Shown: piece after piece, positions 16,465-25,890 of the stretch
Layout of the letters: each line of letters starts with the position of its first letter
Numbering within the stretch: the stretch's first letter is position 1
Assembly: GCA_025964715.1 (NCBI GenBank)
Contig: JAOPYH010000205.1
Coordinates: forward strand, 1 to 61,957
Length of the DNA: 61,957 bases
Source: Streptosporangiaceae bacterium
GTDB taxonomy: Bacteria; Actinomycetota; Actinomycetes; Streptosporangiales; Streptosporangiaceae
Direction of reading: 5' to 3'
Translations under genes and position numbers: made by a program
The notes under the pieces: generated by a model
What the model was told of the DNA's origin: nothing
The model's input: only the letters and a program-made list of their open reading frames with translations
Databases searched by the model: none

Positions 16465-17575
16465 CCCGATAGCCGGGGAACGTCCGGGCCGCGATGCCCA
16501 GCCGCTCGGCGGCGGGCATCCCACGCAGCGGATCTTCCTGCGACCGGCTGATGCGCAGATGGTGGCAGATGGTCCGTGGGACGGCGCCGTCGGTGATGGT
16601 GACCGTGTCCCCCGTCCCCGCCGTGTTCCACCTGGCCGACCACGCGCCGAGCATGGCCGCGACGAGGGCGAGCATCATCACGCAGGCGAGGGTGCCCGCC
16701 TGCAGGCGGGCCCGCCGCCAGGGCGGCCTGCCGTGATCCGCCGCGCGATCGAGGAGCCGGGCCGCCTGCTCGGTGCTCACCCGTTTGGCCGGGTTCTTGA
16801 CGAGGAGCCCGTCGATGACCGTACGGAGCGGCCCCGCGTGAAGTGGCGGCCGGTAGTCCTCCAGGAGTACGGCGATCAGCGAGGCCAGCGGATCTCGCCG
16901 GCCGTACGGCGAACGTCCCTCGACCGCGGTGTACATCGTGGCGCCCAGGGCCCACAGGTCCGAGGCCTCGGTGATGGACTCACCCCGTATCTGCTCCGGT
17001 GAGACATAGGGCGGTGAGCCCTCAACCCCCCGAAACCGCGAGGACGCGCCTTCGCGCTTACTGATCGCCAGCCCGAAGTCGGTCAGGACCACGCGGCCGT
17101 CATCGGTCAGCAGCACGTTGCTGGGCTTGACGTCGTGGTGCAGGATTCCGGCGGCGTGCGCGGCACGCAGCACCGAGAGCACGCTCCGGCCGATCTGCGC
17201 CACCCTGCGCGGCTCCAGCGGGCCGCGCCGGTCGATGACCCACTGCAGCGAACGCGCGTGGACCAGCTCCATCACGATCCACGGCCGTCCGTCCTCCTCG
17301 ACGACGTCGTGCACGGTGATGACGCCTGGGTGGTTCAGCGCGGCGGTGGCCCGCGCCTCGGCGATCAGCCGGCGGCTCAGTGGCCGGCCGGCGTCGGCTG
17401 ACCGCTCCGGCAGTGCCATCTCCTTGACCGCGACGTCCCGGTCCAAGGTCTCGTCATGTGCCCGCCACACGGTGCCCATTCCCCCTCGGCCGACCACCGA
17501 GAGCAGGCGATAGCGCTTTGCGAGCAAAATCCCCTCTTCGGCACCCATGGCCGATTTATGACCGTTGGGGACCAT
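16406..17575 (-). CDS. PknB-type Ser/Thr protein kinase with one transmembrane helix
   Basis: A 389-residue membrane kinase. The catalytic domain (residues 20-275) shows GRGGMG (glycine loop), VAVKEM (Lys), HHDVKPSNVLL (catalytic loop, HHD replacing HRD), TDFGLA and a SPPYVSPEQIRG activation segment. One transmembrane helix (LACVMMLALVAAMLG, about 300-316) is followed by an extracellular tail of about 70 residues containing two Cys. No PASTA repeats are present. The start is ATG 17575 or 17548; neither has a good ribosome site. The 3' end overlaps rho by 59 bases in the opposite direction, which is unusual. Substrate and signal are unknown. Confidence 0.87.
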   Translation of the reverse strand: MVPNGHKSAMGAEEGILLAKRYRLLSVVGRGGMGTVWRAHDETLDRDVAVKEMALPERSADAGRPLSRRLIAEARATAALNHPGVITVHDVVEEDGRPWIVMELVHARSLQWVIDRRGPLEPRRVAQIGRSVLSVLRAAHAAGILHHDVKPSNVLLTDDGRVVLTDFGLAISKREGASSRFRGVEGSPPYVSPEQIRGESITEASDLWALGATMYTAVEGRSPYGRRDPLASLIAVLLEDYRPPLHAGPLRTVIDGLLVKNPAKRVSTEQAARLLDRAADHGRPPWRRARLQAGTLACVMMLALVAAMLGAWSARWNTAGTGDTVTITDGAVPRTICHHLRISRSQEDPLRGMPAAERLGIAARTFPGYRVTGWCAASGAGTRRWTLSS

Positions 17576-17657
17576 GACATGCCGGGCGTAGCGGAGATTG
17601 TCACTTGACCGGTTTCGGATCCGCGCCGCAGGTGCAGGAGCGGCCTCCTCGGGGGCG

Positions 17658-19247
17658 CTACGACGCCGTTCCGGTGAGGACCGACCGGGCCCAGTTGTAG
17701 TCGGACTTACCGACGGCGGTGCGCCGCACCTCCGTGACCAGCCGCAGCTCCCTGGGCATCTTGTAACCCGCCAGGCGGCCCCGGCAGTGCTCGGTCAGAT
17801 CCTCCAGGGTCGGCACGGTGCCGGGGACCGCTGCCACCACGGCGGCCACCCGCTGGCCGAACCGCTCGTCGGGCAGGCCGACCACCACCGCGTCGAACAC
17901 GTCGGCATGGTCCTTGAGCGCGACCTCGACCTCTTCGGGGTAGACCTTCTCGCCCCCGGTGTTGATCACAAGCGACCCGCGCCCGAGCAGCACGATCGAG
18001 CCGTCCTCGTTAAGGATGGCGAAGTCGCCCGGCACTGACCAGTGCTTGCCGGCCACGTCCGTGAAGAAGGTCGCGGCGGTCTTGTCCGGGTCGTTGTAGT
18101 AGCCGAGCGGGATGTGCCCGCTGCGGGCCAGCTTGCCGGTCTGGCCGGGCCGGACCGGCTCGAGGTCGTCGTCCAGCACCGTGACGGAGGGGTTCATCAT
18201 GAACCGCGCGGTGCCCTCCGTGCCCTCCACCGACGGGCCACAGGCGCCGGTCTCCGAGGCCCCGTAGTTGTCCAGGAACATGACCTCCGGCAGGTGCTCG
18301 CGAAGCGCGGCCCGCGCCCCCGCGGTGAGCGGAGCGCCGCCGGAGGCCACGGCCACGAGCGACGACAGGTCATAGGAACGCCTGGCGAGCTCCTCGGTGA
18401 CCGGCCAGGCCATGGCGTCGCCGACGATCATCAGGACATTGGCCTGCTCCTCGGCGACGAGGCGGAGCACCTTGGCCGGGTCGAAGCCGTGGTCGGTGTA
18501 GAGGACGACCTTGGTGCCCGAGAAGAGCCCCATGAAGGCCACCCACTGGCCGGCGCCATGCATGACCGGTGCGCAGTCGAGGAGGGCCGTGGCCGGCTTG
18601 CCTGCGTTCGCGGCGATGGCCTCGGGAGTGGTGATGGGCTCGCCCAGGCTGTTCCCGCCACCGAGCGCGGCGAAGAAGATGTCCTCGCAGCGCCACTCGA
18701 CGCCCTTGGGATAGCCGGTCGTGCCACCGGTGTAGAGGATGTAGCGGTCGTCGCTCGAGCGCGGCGGGAAGTCGGCCTCCGGCGAGGCCGCGGCCAGCGC
18801 CTCCTCATAGGACACGGCGCCGTCGATGTCGTCAGTGCCGCCGTCCTCGATCACCACGACGTGCCGGAGCTTGGAGAGCCCGTGCCGGATGTCCTGCACC
18901 CGGCTGAGCAGCGAACGCTCCCCGACGACCGCGACCGAGTCGGAGTCCGCGAGCACGTGGTGCAGCTCACCGGCGACATACCGGTAGTTCACGGGGATCG
19001 GGACCGCACGGATCTTGAAGATACCGAGCATGGTCTCGAGCCACTCGGCCCGGTTGTAGGACAGGATCGCGACGTGCTCGCCCGGCTTGATGCCCTGACC
19101 CGCGAGATGGTGCCCCACCCGGCTCGCCCGCTGGTCCAGCTCTCCGTACGTGAGGCGGCGGTCGCCGGCGACGAGCGCAGGCCGATCCGGTCCGGCATCG
19201 GCCAGGATCTCGAGCAGATCGGCCAGGTTGTAGCTGCGCTGCCCCAT
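17658..19247 (-). CDS. acyl-CoA synthetase (FadD-type AMP-binding enzyme)
   Basis: The 529-residue enzyme belongs to the ANL superfamily and activates a carboxylic acid to acyl-AMP and then acyl-Co[15 protein letters not shown] is the P-loop (motif A3), [13 protein letters not shown] and the [20 protein letters not shown] segment (A8, hinge and C-terminal domain) are all present, and the C-terminal catalytic Lys lies in [12 protein letters not shown] 19247 follows GAGGAG. The long N-terminal extension possible to 19451 overlaps the divergent sigma gene's leader and looks non-coding. Closest in feel to FadD2/FadD17-like long-chain enzymes; the acyl substrate cannot be read. Confidence 0.87.
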   Translation of the reverse strand: MGQRSYNLADLLEILADAGPDRPALVAGDRRLTYGELDQRASRVGHHLAGQGIKPGEHVAILSYNRAEWLETMLGIFKIRAVPIPVNYRYVAGELHHVLADSDSVAVVGERSLLSRVQDIRHGLSKLRHVVVIEDGGTDDIDGAVSYEEALAAASPEADFPPRSSDDRYILYTGGTTGYPKGVEWRCEDIFFAALGGGNSLGEPITTPEAIAANAGKPATALLDCAPVMHGAGQWVAFMGLFSGTKVVLYTDHGFDPAKVLRLVAEEQANVLMIVGDAMAWPVTEELARRSYDLSSLVAVASGGAPLTAGARAALREHLPEVMFLDNYGASETGACGPSVEGTEGTARFMMNPSVTVLDDDLEPVRPGQTGKLARSGHIPLGYYNDPDKTAATFFTDVAGKHWSVPGDFAILNEDGSIVLLGRGSLVINTGGEKVYPEEVEVALKDHADVFDAVVVGLPDERFGQRVAAVVAAVPGTVPTLEDLTEHCRGRLAGYKMPRELRLVTEVRRTAVGKSDYNWARSVLTGTAS

Positions 19248-19476
19248 GGGGCTCCTCATAAGTCGGGATGAATCCGGGTGCCTACGATCATTCCTACCGG
19301 GTCCGTGCGGGCTCAATGCCCAGGTGACCGCCCATCCCGTGACATCGATCACAGCCCCCGCCACCAGACGTACGGGTGAGACTCCTGTAACCGCTGAGAC
19401 ATCGCGCCTTACGTGGTTTTTATCGGGGTACGGGCATGCTAGGCGTAACAATTTCGCATCATGGGCGGGGGTAATC

Positions 19477-20019
19477 GTGAGCGCAGGCGTTGTGGCGTGG
19501 ACTCCTCCGAGCTGGGAAGAGATCGTCCGGCAGCATTCGGGCCGGGTGTTCCGGCTGGCCTACCGGTTGACGGGCAACAAGCACGATGCCGAGGACCTGA
19601 CGCAGGACGTGTTCGTCCGCGTTTTCAAATCGCTGTCGTCCTACACGCCGGGAACCTTCGAGGGCTGGCTGCACCGCATCACGACCAACCTGTTCCTCGA
19701 CGGGGCCCGGCGCCGGCAGCGCATCAGGTTCGACGCACTGTCCGACGAGTCGACCGAGCGGCTCCAGGGCCGCGAGCCCGGCCCCGCCCAGGTCTTCGAT
19801 GAAAGCAGGCTGGACGCGGACGTGCAGGCGGCGCTCGACGCGCTCGCCCCTGAGTACCGCGCGGCGGTCGTCCTGTGCGACATCGAGGGACTGTCGTACG
19901 AGGAGATCGCCGCGACCCTGGGCGTCAAGCTCGGCACGGTGCGCAGCCGCATCCACAGGGGGCGCACCCAGCTGCGCGCCGCCCTCGAGCATCGCCGCCC
20001 CGCGCCCGTTGCGGTCTGA
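19477..20019 (+). CDS. sigE: ECF sigma factor, SigE-like
   Basis: A 180-residue sigma-70 family ECF factor. Region 2 is [31 protein letters not shown] and [13 protein letters not shown]; region 4 is [22 protein letters not shown] with the C-terminal helix-turn-helix. The sequence closely follows the SigE branch of actinobacteria as I remember it, which responds to envelope stress. GTG 19477 follows GGCGGGGG; an in-frame extension to 19246 has no domain content. In most genomes a zinc-binding anti-sigma gene (RseA-like) follows sigE; here the next gene is yceI. The symbol rests on similarity only. Confidence 0.85.
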   Translation: MSAGVVAWTPPSWEEIVRQHSGRVFRLAYRLTGNKHDAEDLTQDVFVRVFKSLSSYTPGTFEGWLHRITTNLFLDGARRRQRIRFDALSDESTERLQGREPGPAQVFDESRLDADVQAALDALAPEYRAAVVLCDIEGLSYEEIAATLGVKLGTVRSRIHRGRTQLRAALEHRRPAPVAV

Positions 20020-20063
20020 CGCCCGGGGACCCCGCGATCCGGATAACTCTCGAGGCTGATAAC

Positions 20064-20106
20064 TTGAAGTTTCAACCATCATCTGATGTGATAGTTGAAG
20101 CTTCAA
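20064..20106 (+). promoter_or_regulatory. tandem 12-bp palindromes upstream of yceI (MarR-type operators)
   Basis: TTGAAGTTTCAA at 20064-20075 and TTGAAGCTTCAA at 20095-20106 share half-site TTGAA, and the second is a perfect palindrome. The centres are 31 bases, about three turns, apart. The second ends 16 bases before the ATG, overlapping the likely transcript start. The 12-bp TTGAA-N2-TTCAA form is typical of MarR-family operators in streptomycetes. Confidence 0.65.
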
Positions 20107-20122
20107 ACAAAGGAGACCCATC

Positions 20123-20674
20123 ATGACCGTGAGCACCGTCGCCCCCGGCCTTACCGCAGGCACCTGGACCATCGACCCGGCACACTCCGAGGTCACCTTC
20201 AGCATCCGCCACCTCATGAGCAAGGTGCGCGGCAGCTTCACCGAGTTCTCCGGCCAGGTCGTCGTCGGCGAGGACGTCGCCACCTCCTTCGCCACCGCGG
20301 AGATCCAGATGGCGTCGGTCGACACCCGCAGCGCCGACCGCGACGGGCACCTGAAGACCGGCGACATCTTCGACGTCGAGAACCACCCGGTCATGACCTT
20401 CGCGTCCAAGGGTGCGCGCGCCGACGGTGGCGACTACCTCGTGGACGGCGAGCTCACTGTCAAGGGCGTGGCCCGGCCGGTCACCCTCAAGGTGGAGTTC
20501 AACGGCGTGGGCGGCGACCCGTGGGGCGGCACCCGCGCCGGCTTCACCGCCAGCACCACGGTGAACCGCAAGGACTTCGGCCTGGAGTTCAACGTCCCGC
20601 TGCAGGGCGACAAGGTCATGCTCGGCGACAAGGTCGACATCCAGCTCGAGGTGCAGGCAGTCCAGGCCTCCTGA
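20123..20674 (+). CDS. YceI family lipid-binding protein
   Basis: The 183-residue protein matches the YceI lipocalin-like fold along its length: GTWTIDPAHSEVTFSIRHL, the VDTRSADRDGHLK segment, VKGVARPVTLKVEF, and the DFGLEFN motif. YceI proteins bind isoprenoid-like lipids in a beta barrel. No signal peptide is visible, so it is probably cytoplasmic, as in most actinomycete members. ATG 20123 follows AAAGGAG. The strong tandem palindromes just upstream suggest repression by a MarR-type protein, but no marR gene is nearby. It follows sigE by about 100 bases and is probably transcribed from its own promoter. Confidence 0.92.
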   Translation: MTVSTVAPGLTAGTWTIDPAHSEVTFSIRHLMSKVRGSFTEFSGQVVVGEDVATSFATAEIQMASVDTRSADRDGHLKTGDIFDVENHPVMTFASKGARADGGDYLVDGELTVKGVARPVTLKVEFNGVGGDPWGGTRAGFTASTTVNRKDFGLEFNVPLQGDKVMLGDKVDIQLEVQAVQAS

Positions 20675-20741
20675 ACGGCTCGACGCTCGCCCGGCGTACG
20701 GTCGACCCCTGGACGCCGCTCCACGGCGGCGCCGGGGCCGG

Positions 20742-22079
20742 CTAGCCGCCGAGCGGGAGCCGCAGCACGAACCGGGCACCGCGCTGGCTGTCCTCGACGG
20801 TCAGCGTGCCACCATGTGCCCGGGCGATATCCCTGGCGATGGCCAGGCCCAGGCCCGAACCCCCGGTGTCCCGGCTGCGCGCCGCGTCGAGGCGGGCGAA
20901 CCGCTTGAACACCTGTTCCCGGTCCTTGACCGGGATGCCAGGGCCGTCGTCGTTGACCGAGACCACCGCATCGTCCCCCTCTTTGGTGACCTCCACGTCG
21001 ATCACCTTGTCCGCGTGGGACTGTGCGTTGTCCAGCAGGTTGTCCAGCAGCCGCGCCAGCTGCATCGGCACGCCGGTCACGATGACTCCCGGCGCCAGAA
21101 TCGTACGGATGTCCGCGTCCCGGCCCGTGACCTCGGCCGTGACCAGGTCGGCGAGGTCGACCTTCTCCTGCACGGTCGGGCCGCTCGTACCCAGCCGGGC
21201 GAGCAGCAGCAGGTCGGTGATGATCGACTCCAGACGCTCGGTGTCCCGCAGCGCAGCACTGAGCGTGCCCTCGAGGTCGGCGTCATCGGGATGCATGAGC
21301 GCGTCCTCGAGGTTGGCCCGCAGCCCCGCCACCGGTGTGCGCAGCTCGTGTGAGGCGTCGGCGGTGAACTGGCGCTGCCGGTTCACCGAGCGTTCGAGCC
21401 GGTCCAGGGTCGCGTTGGCCGTACGGGCCAGCTGCGCGATCTCGTCCTCGCTGGCCGGTTCGGGGACCCGCCGGCTGAGATCGCTGGCGCTGATCTCGGC
21501 CAGCTGCTCCCGTACGGCCATGATCGGGTCGAGGGTCCGGCCGACGCGGTACCACGTCAGCCAGGAGGAGAGCCCCACCAGCGCCAGCACGGTGGTCGCG
21601 GTCATGAGCTCCAGGACTCCGGGCTCCAGGATCGGCGGCATCTTCCTGGCGGCGTAGACGAACACCTGCCTGTGGGTAAGCGGGTCGGGGCGCGCGACCC
21701 TGGCCACGTGGACGTACATGCAGCCCTTGCCGGACCGGCACTCCACGACGTCCCGGAACAGGGCGCGCGGCCGCTGCCGGCTCAGCGGCACCCGCCCGGC
21801 CGCTTTCGTGGCGTAGATCACCCGCCCCTGCGAGTCCACGACCTGGATCAGGTCGACCCCGTCGGGATCCGGCGGGAGGGGATTGCTCAGCGGTCGGCCC
21901 GCGGTGAGCGGGATCGCGACCTTGCGGGCGGCGTACTCCACCTGCCGGAAATAGTGGTCCTCGGTCGCGCTGCGGATTGCCACGTCGGCCCCGGCCGCCG
22001 GGATTCCGAACGCGAAGAATGAGATGAGAGTGGCGATGAGCGTGTCGCGGACACGGATGGACCGGGGCCGCAGCCGCAT
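20742..22079 (-). CDS. two-component sensor histidine kinase (orphan)
   Basis: The 445-residue kinase has helix 1 at residues 13-34, an extracytoplasmic sensor of about 120 residues (two Cys in CRSGKGC), helix 2 at 155-176, a HAMP segment, a HisKA domain with phospho-acceptor His244 in ASHELRTP, and a HATPase domain with LLDNLLDNAQSHA (N box), DDGPGIP (G1) and GGSGLGLAIAR (G2). ATG 22079 follows GGGGGATC. No response-regulator gene is adjacent on either side, which is unusual for this architecture since most are operonic. It is divergent from the DUF202 gene. Confidence 0.88.
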   Translation of the reverse strand: MRLRPRSIRVRDTLIATLISFFAFGIPAAGADVAIRSATEDHYFRQVEYAARKVAIPLTAGRPLSNPLPPDPDGVDLIQVVDSQGRVIYATKAAGRVPLSRQRPRALFRDVVECRSGKGCMYVHVARVARPDPLTHRQVFVYAARKMPPILEPGVLELMTATTVLALVGLSSWLTWYRVGRTLDPIMAVREQLAEISASDLSRRVPEPASEDEIAQLARTANATLDRLERSVNRQRQFTADASHELRTPVAGLRANLEDALMHPDDADLEGTLSAALRDTERLESIITDLLLLARLGTSGPTVQEKVDLADLVTAEVTGRDADIRTILAPGVIVTGVPMQLARLLDNLLDNAQSHADKVIDVEVTKEGDDAVVSVNDDGPGIPVKDREQVFKRFARLDAARSRDTGGSGLGLAIARDIARAHGGTLTVEDSQRGARFVLRLPLGG

Positions 22080-22195
22080 ATGATCCCCCCGAACCGCGTA
22101 TGCGACGCCTGTGTCTGGCTATCTCCCCAGCCAAGATCGCATCCAATCGGGCGAGAGGCGCGGTCTTCAGCTGCTGGTTAAGCGACTATTGGTGG

Positions 22196-22537
22196 ATGGA
22201 ACCAGAGTGCAGCGAGCCCGATCCGCGGTTCACGCTGGCCAACGAGCGTACGTTCCTGGCGTGGATCCGTACATCGCTGGCGCTGATCGCCGGTGGCGTC
22301 GCGCTCGCGGAGCTCGGCGGGGGCATCGGGCCGACAGGCGTCCGACTCCTGCTGTCGGTCGCCCCCGTGCTCAGCGGTGCCGTACTCAGCGTCCTGGCGT
22401 TCCGCCACTGGCATTCGTGTCAGCGCGCCCTGCGTACCGGCGATCCGCTGCCACCACCGAGGTTCGCTATCGGTCTGACCGTGTTGGTGGTTAGTGCCGG
22501 ACTTGCTCTCACTGTGTCCCTTCTCGTCCGAGGCTAA
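22196..22537 (+). CDS. DUF202 (YidH-like) membrane protein
   Basis: The 113-residue protein has three transmembrane helices and the DUF202 hallmark RFTLANERTFLAWIRTSLALIAGG immediately before the first helix. The family is related to the N-terminal VTC/YidH membrane module and has no settled function. ATG 22196 puts this hallmark near the N-terminus as in relatives; a longer frame begins at 22100. It precedes the ligase gene by 73 bases and may be co-transcribed with it. It is divergent from the histidine kinase. Confidence 0.85.
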   Translation: MEPECSEPDPRFTLANERTFLAWIRTSLALIAGGVALAELGGGIGPTGVRLLLSVAPVLSGAVLSVLAFRHWHSCQRALRTGDPLPPPRFAIGLTVLVVSAGLALTVSLLVRG

Positions 22538-22610
22538 CCGAAAAGAGAGGGTTTGACCGACTCTCAGGGTGGCAGATCAACAGGTGACGTCGTCTGGGTG
22601 GAGGCAACGA

Positions 22611-24086
22611 ATGGGCAGAGATGTCACCCCGATCTCTCTCAGTCGGGACGACCGGCGCCGATACCGGGACAAGGTGCACCGTTGCCTGGATGTGCTCGCC
22701 CGCATGCTCGAGGAGTCGCAGTTCGAGTTCGACCGTCCGCACGTCGGCCTGGAGATCGAGGTCAACATCGTCGACTCCGACGCGATGCCGTTGATGCGCA
22801 ACTCCGATGTGCTGGACGCGATCGCGGACCCGCTGTGGGAGACCGAGCTCGGACAGTTCAACCTGGAGATCAACGTGCCGCCGCGCGAGCTCGGCAACGG
22901 AGGCGAGCTCGAGGGCGAGATCCTCGACACCCTGCAGCGCGCCGACGCGCGGGCCCGCGAGGTCGGCGGCGAGCTCGTGCTGGTGGGCATCCTGCCGACG
23001 CTGCGAGAGTCCGACATCGGCGAGGACGCGATGTCGTCGAACCACCGCTACAAGCTGCTCAACGAGCAGATCTTCGCGGCGCGCGGCGAGGACATGCGGA
23101 TCGCGATCGACGGCCCCGAGCGCCTGGCGACCTACGCCGACTGCATCACCCCCGAGGCGGCCTGCACCAGCGCGCAGTTCCACGTCCAGGTCAGCCCGGA
23201 CGAGTTCGCCTGCTACTGGAACGCCGCCCAGGCGATCGCCGGTGTCCAGGTGGCGCTCGCCGCCAACTCGCCCTATCTGTTCGGCCGCCAGCTGTGGCAC
23301 GAGACCCGCATCACGCTGTTCGAGCAGGCCACCGACACCCGGCCCGAGGAGCTGAAGGCCCAGGGCGTACGACCGCGCGTGTGGTTCGGGGAGCGCTGGA
23401 TCACCTCGGTCTTCGACCTCTTCGAGGAGAACACGCGCTATTTCCCCTCGCTGCTGCCGATCTGCGAGGACGAGGACCCGCGCGCCACGCTTGAGCGCGG
23501 CGACATCCCCCAGCTCGGCGAGCTCACCCTGCACAACGGGACGGTCTACCGCTGGAACCGGCCGATCTACGCCGTGGTCGACGGCAAACCGCACCTGCGG
23601 GTGGAGAACCGGGTCCTCCCGGCCGGGCCGACCGTGATCGACACCGTCGCCAACGGCGCGTTCTACTACGGGCTCGTCCGGATGCTCGCGGCGGAGGACC
23701 GGCCGGTCTGGTCCCAGATGCCGTTCTCCACCGCCGAGGAAAACCTGCACACCGCCGCCCGGCACGGCATCGGGGCTGAACTGAACTGGCCGGAGCTGGG
23801 CGAGACAGCCGCGGCGGAGCTGGTCCTGGACCGCCTGCTGCCGCTGGCCTACGAGGGGCTGGACCAGTGGGGCGTCGAACCGGAGCGGCGGGACCGGCTG
23901 CTCGGGATCATCGAACAGCGCTGCCGCACCGGCCGCACGGGCGCGTCCTGGCAGATCGAGACCGTGCGGGCGCTGGAGAAGTCCTACGGCGTGGACCGGC
24001 AGGAGGCACTGCGGCTGATGACCCGGCGCTACATCGACCTGATGCGGACCAACGAGCCCGTGCACACCTGGCCCACCGGACCCTAG
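22611..24086 (+). CDS. glutamate-cysteine ligase family 2 protein (EgtA/GshA-like)
   Basis: The 491-residue protein belongs to the GCS2 carboxylate-amine ligase family: RPHVGLEIEVNIVD near residue 45, GQFNLEINVPPRELG, and TSAQFHVQVSPDEF supply the acidic and His residues of the ATP/metal site. Members form gamma-glutamylcysteine or related amides. Actinomycetes use mycothiol rather than glutathione, so ergothioneine-related EgtA or an uncharacterised amide ligase is more likely than glutathione synthesis. ATG 22611 follows GTGGAGG with ideal spacing; an earlier in-frame ATG at 22569 lacks one. No other ergothioneine genes lie beside it, though a class V aminotransferase is 8 kb away. Confidence 0.83.
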   Translation: MGRDVTPISLSRDDRRRYRDKVHRCLDVLARMLEESQFEFDRPHVGLEIEVNIVDSDAMPLMRNSDVLDAIADPLWETELGQFNLEINVPPRELGNGGELEGEILDTLQRADARAREVGGELVLVGILPTLRESDIGEDAMSSNHRYKLLNEQIFAARGEDMRIAIDGPERLATYADCITPEAACTSAQFHVQVSPDEFACYWNAAQAIAGVQVALAANSPYLFGRQLWHETRITLFEQATDTRPEELKAQGVRPRVWFGERWITSVFDLFEENTRYFPSLLPICEDEDPRATLERGDIPQLGELTLHNGTVYRWNRPIYAVVDGKPHLRVENRVLPAGPTVIDTVANGAFYYGLVRMLAAEDRPVWSQMPFSTAEENLHTAARHGIGAELNWPELGETAAAELVLDRLLPLAYEGLDQWGVEPERRDRLLGIIEQRCRTGRTGASWQIETVRALEKSYGVDRQEALRLMTRRYIDLMRTNEPVHTWPTGP

Positions 24087-24228
24087 ATCCGCGCCGGGGT
24101 CTTCAAGGTCGGGTAAAGATATCCGCCGGGACAGGTCAGTTCGGGGTGGGTCTGTCACACTTTCGGGTTCCGTGTCGTCGTCATGGGTAGTTGCGGAAAC
24201 ACCTGTCCGCCGTCGCGGGAGACCTGGC

Positions 24229-25878
24229 ATGAAGACCCGCCCCAAGAGCCTCGCCCGAGCCGCCAACGAACTGGACGAGAGAGTCGGTGGCGCACGGTTC
24301 CTCAGCAAGGCCATGCGCAAGGCGTTCCCCGATCACTGGAGCTTCCTGCTCGGCGAGATCGCGATGTACTCCTTCGCCATCATCCTGGTGACCGGGGTCT
24401 TCCTGACGTTCTTCTTCACGCCCAGCATGAACGAGGTCGTCTACCAGGGGACCTACCGGCCGCTGCACGGTCTGCACATGAGCGAGGCCTACGCGTCGGC
24501 GCTCAACATCAGCACGGATGTGCGCGGCGGGCTGCTCGTCCGCCAGATCCACCACTGGGCGACGATCCTGTTCCTCGCCGCCATCGTGGCCCACATGCTC
24601 CGGAACTTCTTCACCGGGGCCTTCCGCAAGCCGCGTGACCTCAACTGGATGATCGGCGTCGTGCTCTTCATGCTGGTTCTGCTGAACGGGCTGTTCGGCT
24701 ACTCACTCCCGGACGACCTGCTGTCCGGCACCGGGCTGCGGATCCTCGCCGGCGTGATCCTGGCGATCCCCGTCGTCGGGACCTACCTGTCGTTCTTCCT
24801 GTTCGGCGGTGAGTTCCCCGGCGAGATCCTGATCCAGCGGCTCTTCACGATCCACATCCTGCTGATCCCGGGCCTGCTGCTCGCGTTGCTCCCACTGCAC
24901 GCGGTCGTGCTCACCTGGCGGCAGACCCACACGCAGTTCCCGGGCAAGGGAAGCACCAACCACACCGTCCGCGGCTACCCGTTCTACCCGGTCTTCATCG
25001 CCAAGACGGCCGCGTTCTTCCTGTGGGTGCTCGGGGTGACGACGCTGCTGGCGACGTTCTTCCAGATCAACCCCATCTGGCTGTTCGGGCCCTACGACCC
25101 GGCCGCGATCAGCGCCGGCTCCCAGCCGGACTGGTACATGGGCTTCATGGAGGGCGCGCTGCGGCTCATGCCCTCGTGGGAGATCAACGCCTTCGGGCAC
25201 ACCCTCTCGATGAGCGTCCTCATCGCGGCCCTCTTCGTGCCGGGACTGCTGTTCGTCGGGCTGGCGGTCTATCCGCTCGTCGAACGCTGGATCACCGGCG
25301 ACCGGGAGATCCACCATCTCCTCGACCGGCCGCGCGACGTGCCCGCCCGTACGAGCATCGGGATCGCGGGCTGCACGCTGTACGGCGTGTTGTGGCTCGC
25401 GGGCGGGAACGACCTGCTGGCGAAGTCCTTCAACATTCCGCTGTTCCTCACGACGTACGTCTTCCGCGCGGCCGTGTTCATCGGGCCGGTCATCGCCTAC
25501 ATCGTGACCTACCGGATCTGCCTGGGCCTGCAGCGTCATGAGCGGCACCTGCTCGAGCACGGGATCGAGACGGGGATCATCAAGCTGCTGCCCAACGGGA
25601 CCTACGTCGAGGTCCTGCGGCGTCCGACCGAGGAGGAGGTCGCGGCGATCACGACCCCGCGGCCGCCGGTGGCGGTGCCGATCGGCGGCCCCGAAACGGG
25701 CGGCGTCGAGCACCCGGCCCTGCGGCGCCCCCTGGCCAGGATGCGGATCAAGCTCAACCAGCGGTTCCGCGCCGACCTCGGCCCGCCGCGGACGGACGGC
25801 GAGGCCAAGGTCCCCATCCTCAGGACCGAGCACCACCCCGACACGACGCACCAGCCGCCGCCCGTCTCTCCTCCATGA
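24229..25878 (+). CDS. qcrB: cytochrome bc1 complex cytochrome b subunit (QcrB), lone copy
   Basis: The 549-residue protein is a full cytochrome b. Haem ligands are seen as His108/His122 in helix B and His209/His224 in helix D, 14 and 15 apart, the b6-like spacing expected of actinobacterial QcrB. PDWY, the quinol oxidation (Qo) loop motif, is present, as is the long C-terminal extension of the actinobacterial type. QcrB passes electrons from menaquinol to the diheme c subunit QcrC in the QcrCAB-CtaCDEF supercomplex. Here neither qcrC, qcrA nor ctaE is adjacent, so this is probably a second qcrB. ATG 24229 follows GGGAGA. It follows the ligase gene by 142 bases. Confidence 0.88.
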   Translation: MKTRPKSLARAANELDERVGGARFLSKAMRKAFPDHWSFLLGEIAMYSFAIILVTGVFLTFFFTPSMNEVVYQGTYRPLHGLHMSEAYASALNISTDVRGGLLVRQIHHWATILFLAAIVAHMLRNFFTGAFRKPRDLNWMIGVVLFMLVLLNGLFGYSLPDDLLSGTGLRILAGVILAIPVVGTYLSFFLFGGEFPGEILIQRLFTIHILLIPGLLLALLPLHAVVLTWRQTHTQFPGKGSTNHTVRGYPFYPVFIAKTAAFFLWVLGVTTLLATFFQINPIWLFGPYDPAAISAGSQPDWYMGFMEGALRLMPSWEINAFGHTLSMSVLIAALFVPGLLFVGLAVYPLVERWITGDREIHHLLDRPRDVPARTSIGIAGCTLYGVLWLAGGNDLLAKSFNIPLFLTTYVFRAAVFIGPVIAYIVTYRICLGLQRHERHLLEHGIETGIIKLLPNGTYVEVLRRPTEEEVAAITTPRPPVAVPIGGPETGGVEHPALRRPLARMRIKLNQRFRADLGPPRTDGEAKVPILRTEHHPDTTHQPPPVSPP

Positions 25879-25890
25879 GGGAGCGGCGGG

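Noticed and set aside
22509..24320. Minus-strand frame opposite the glutamate-cysteine ligase
   Set aside because: Shadow of a certain gene; Leu/Val/Arg/Gln composition without motifs.
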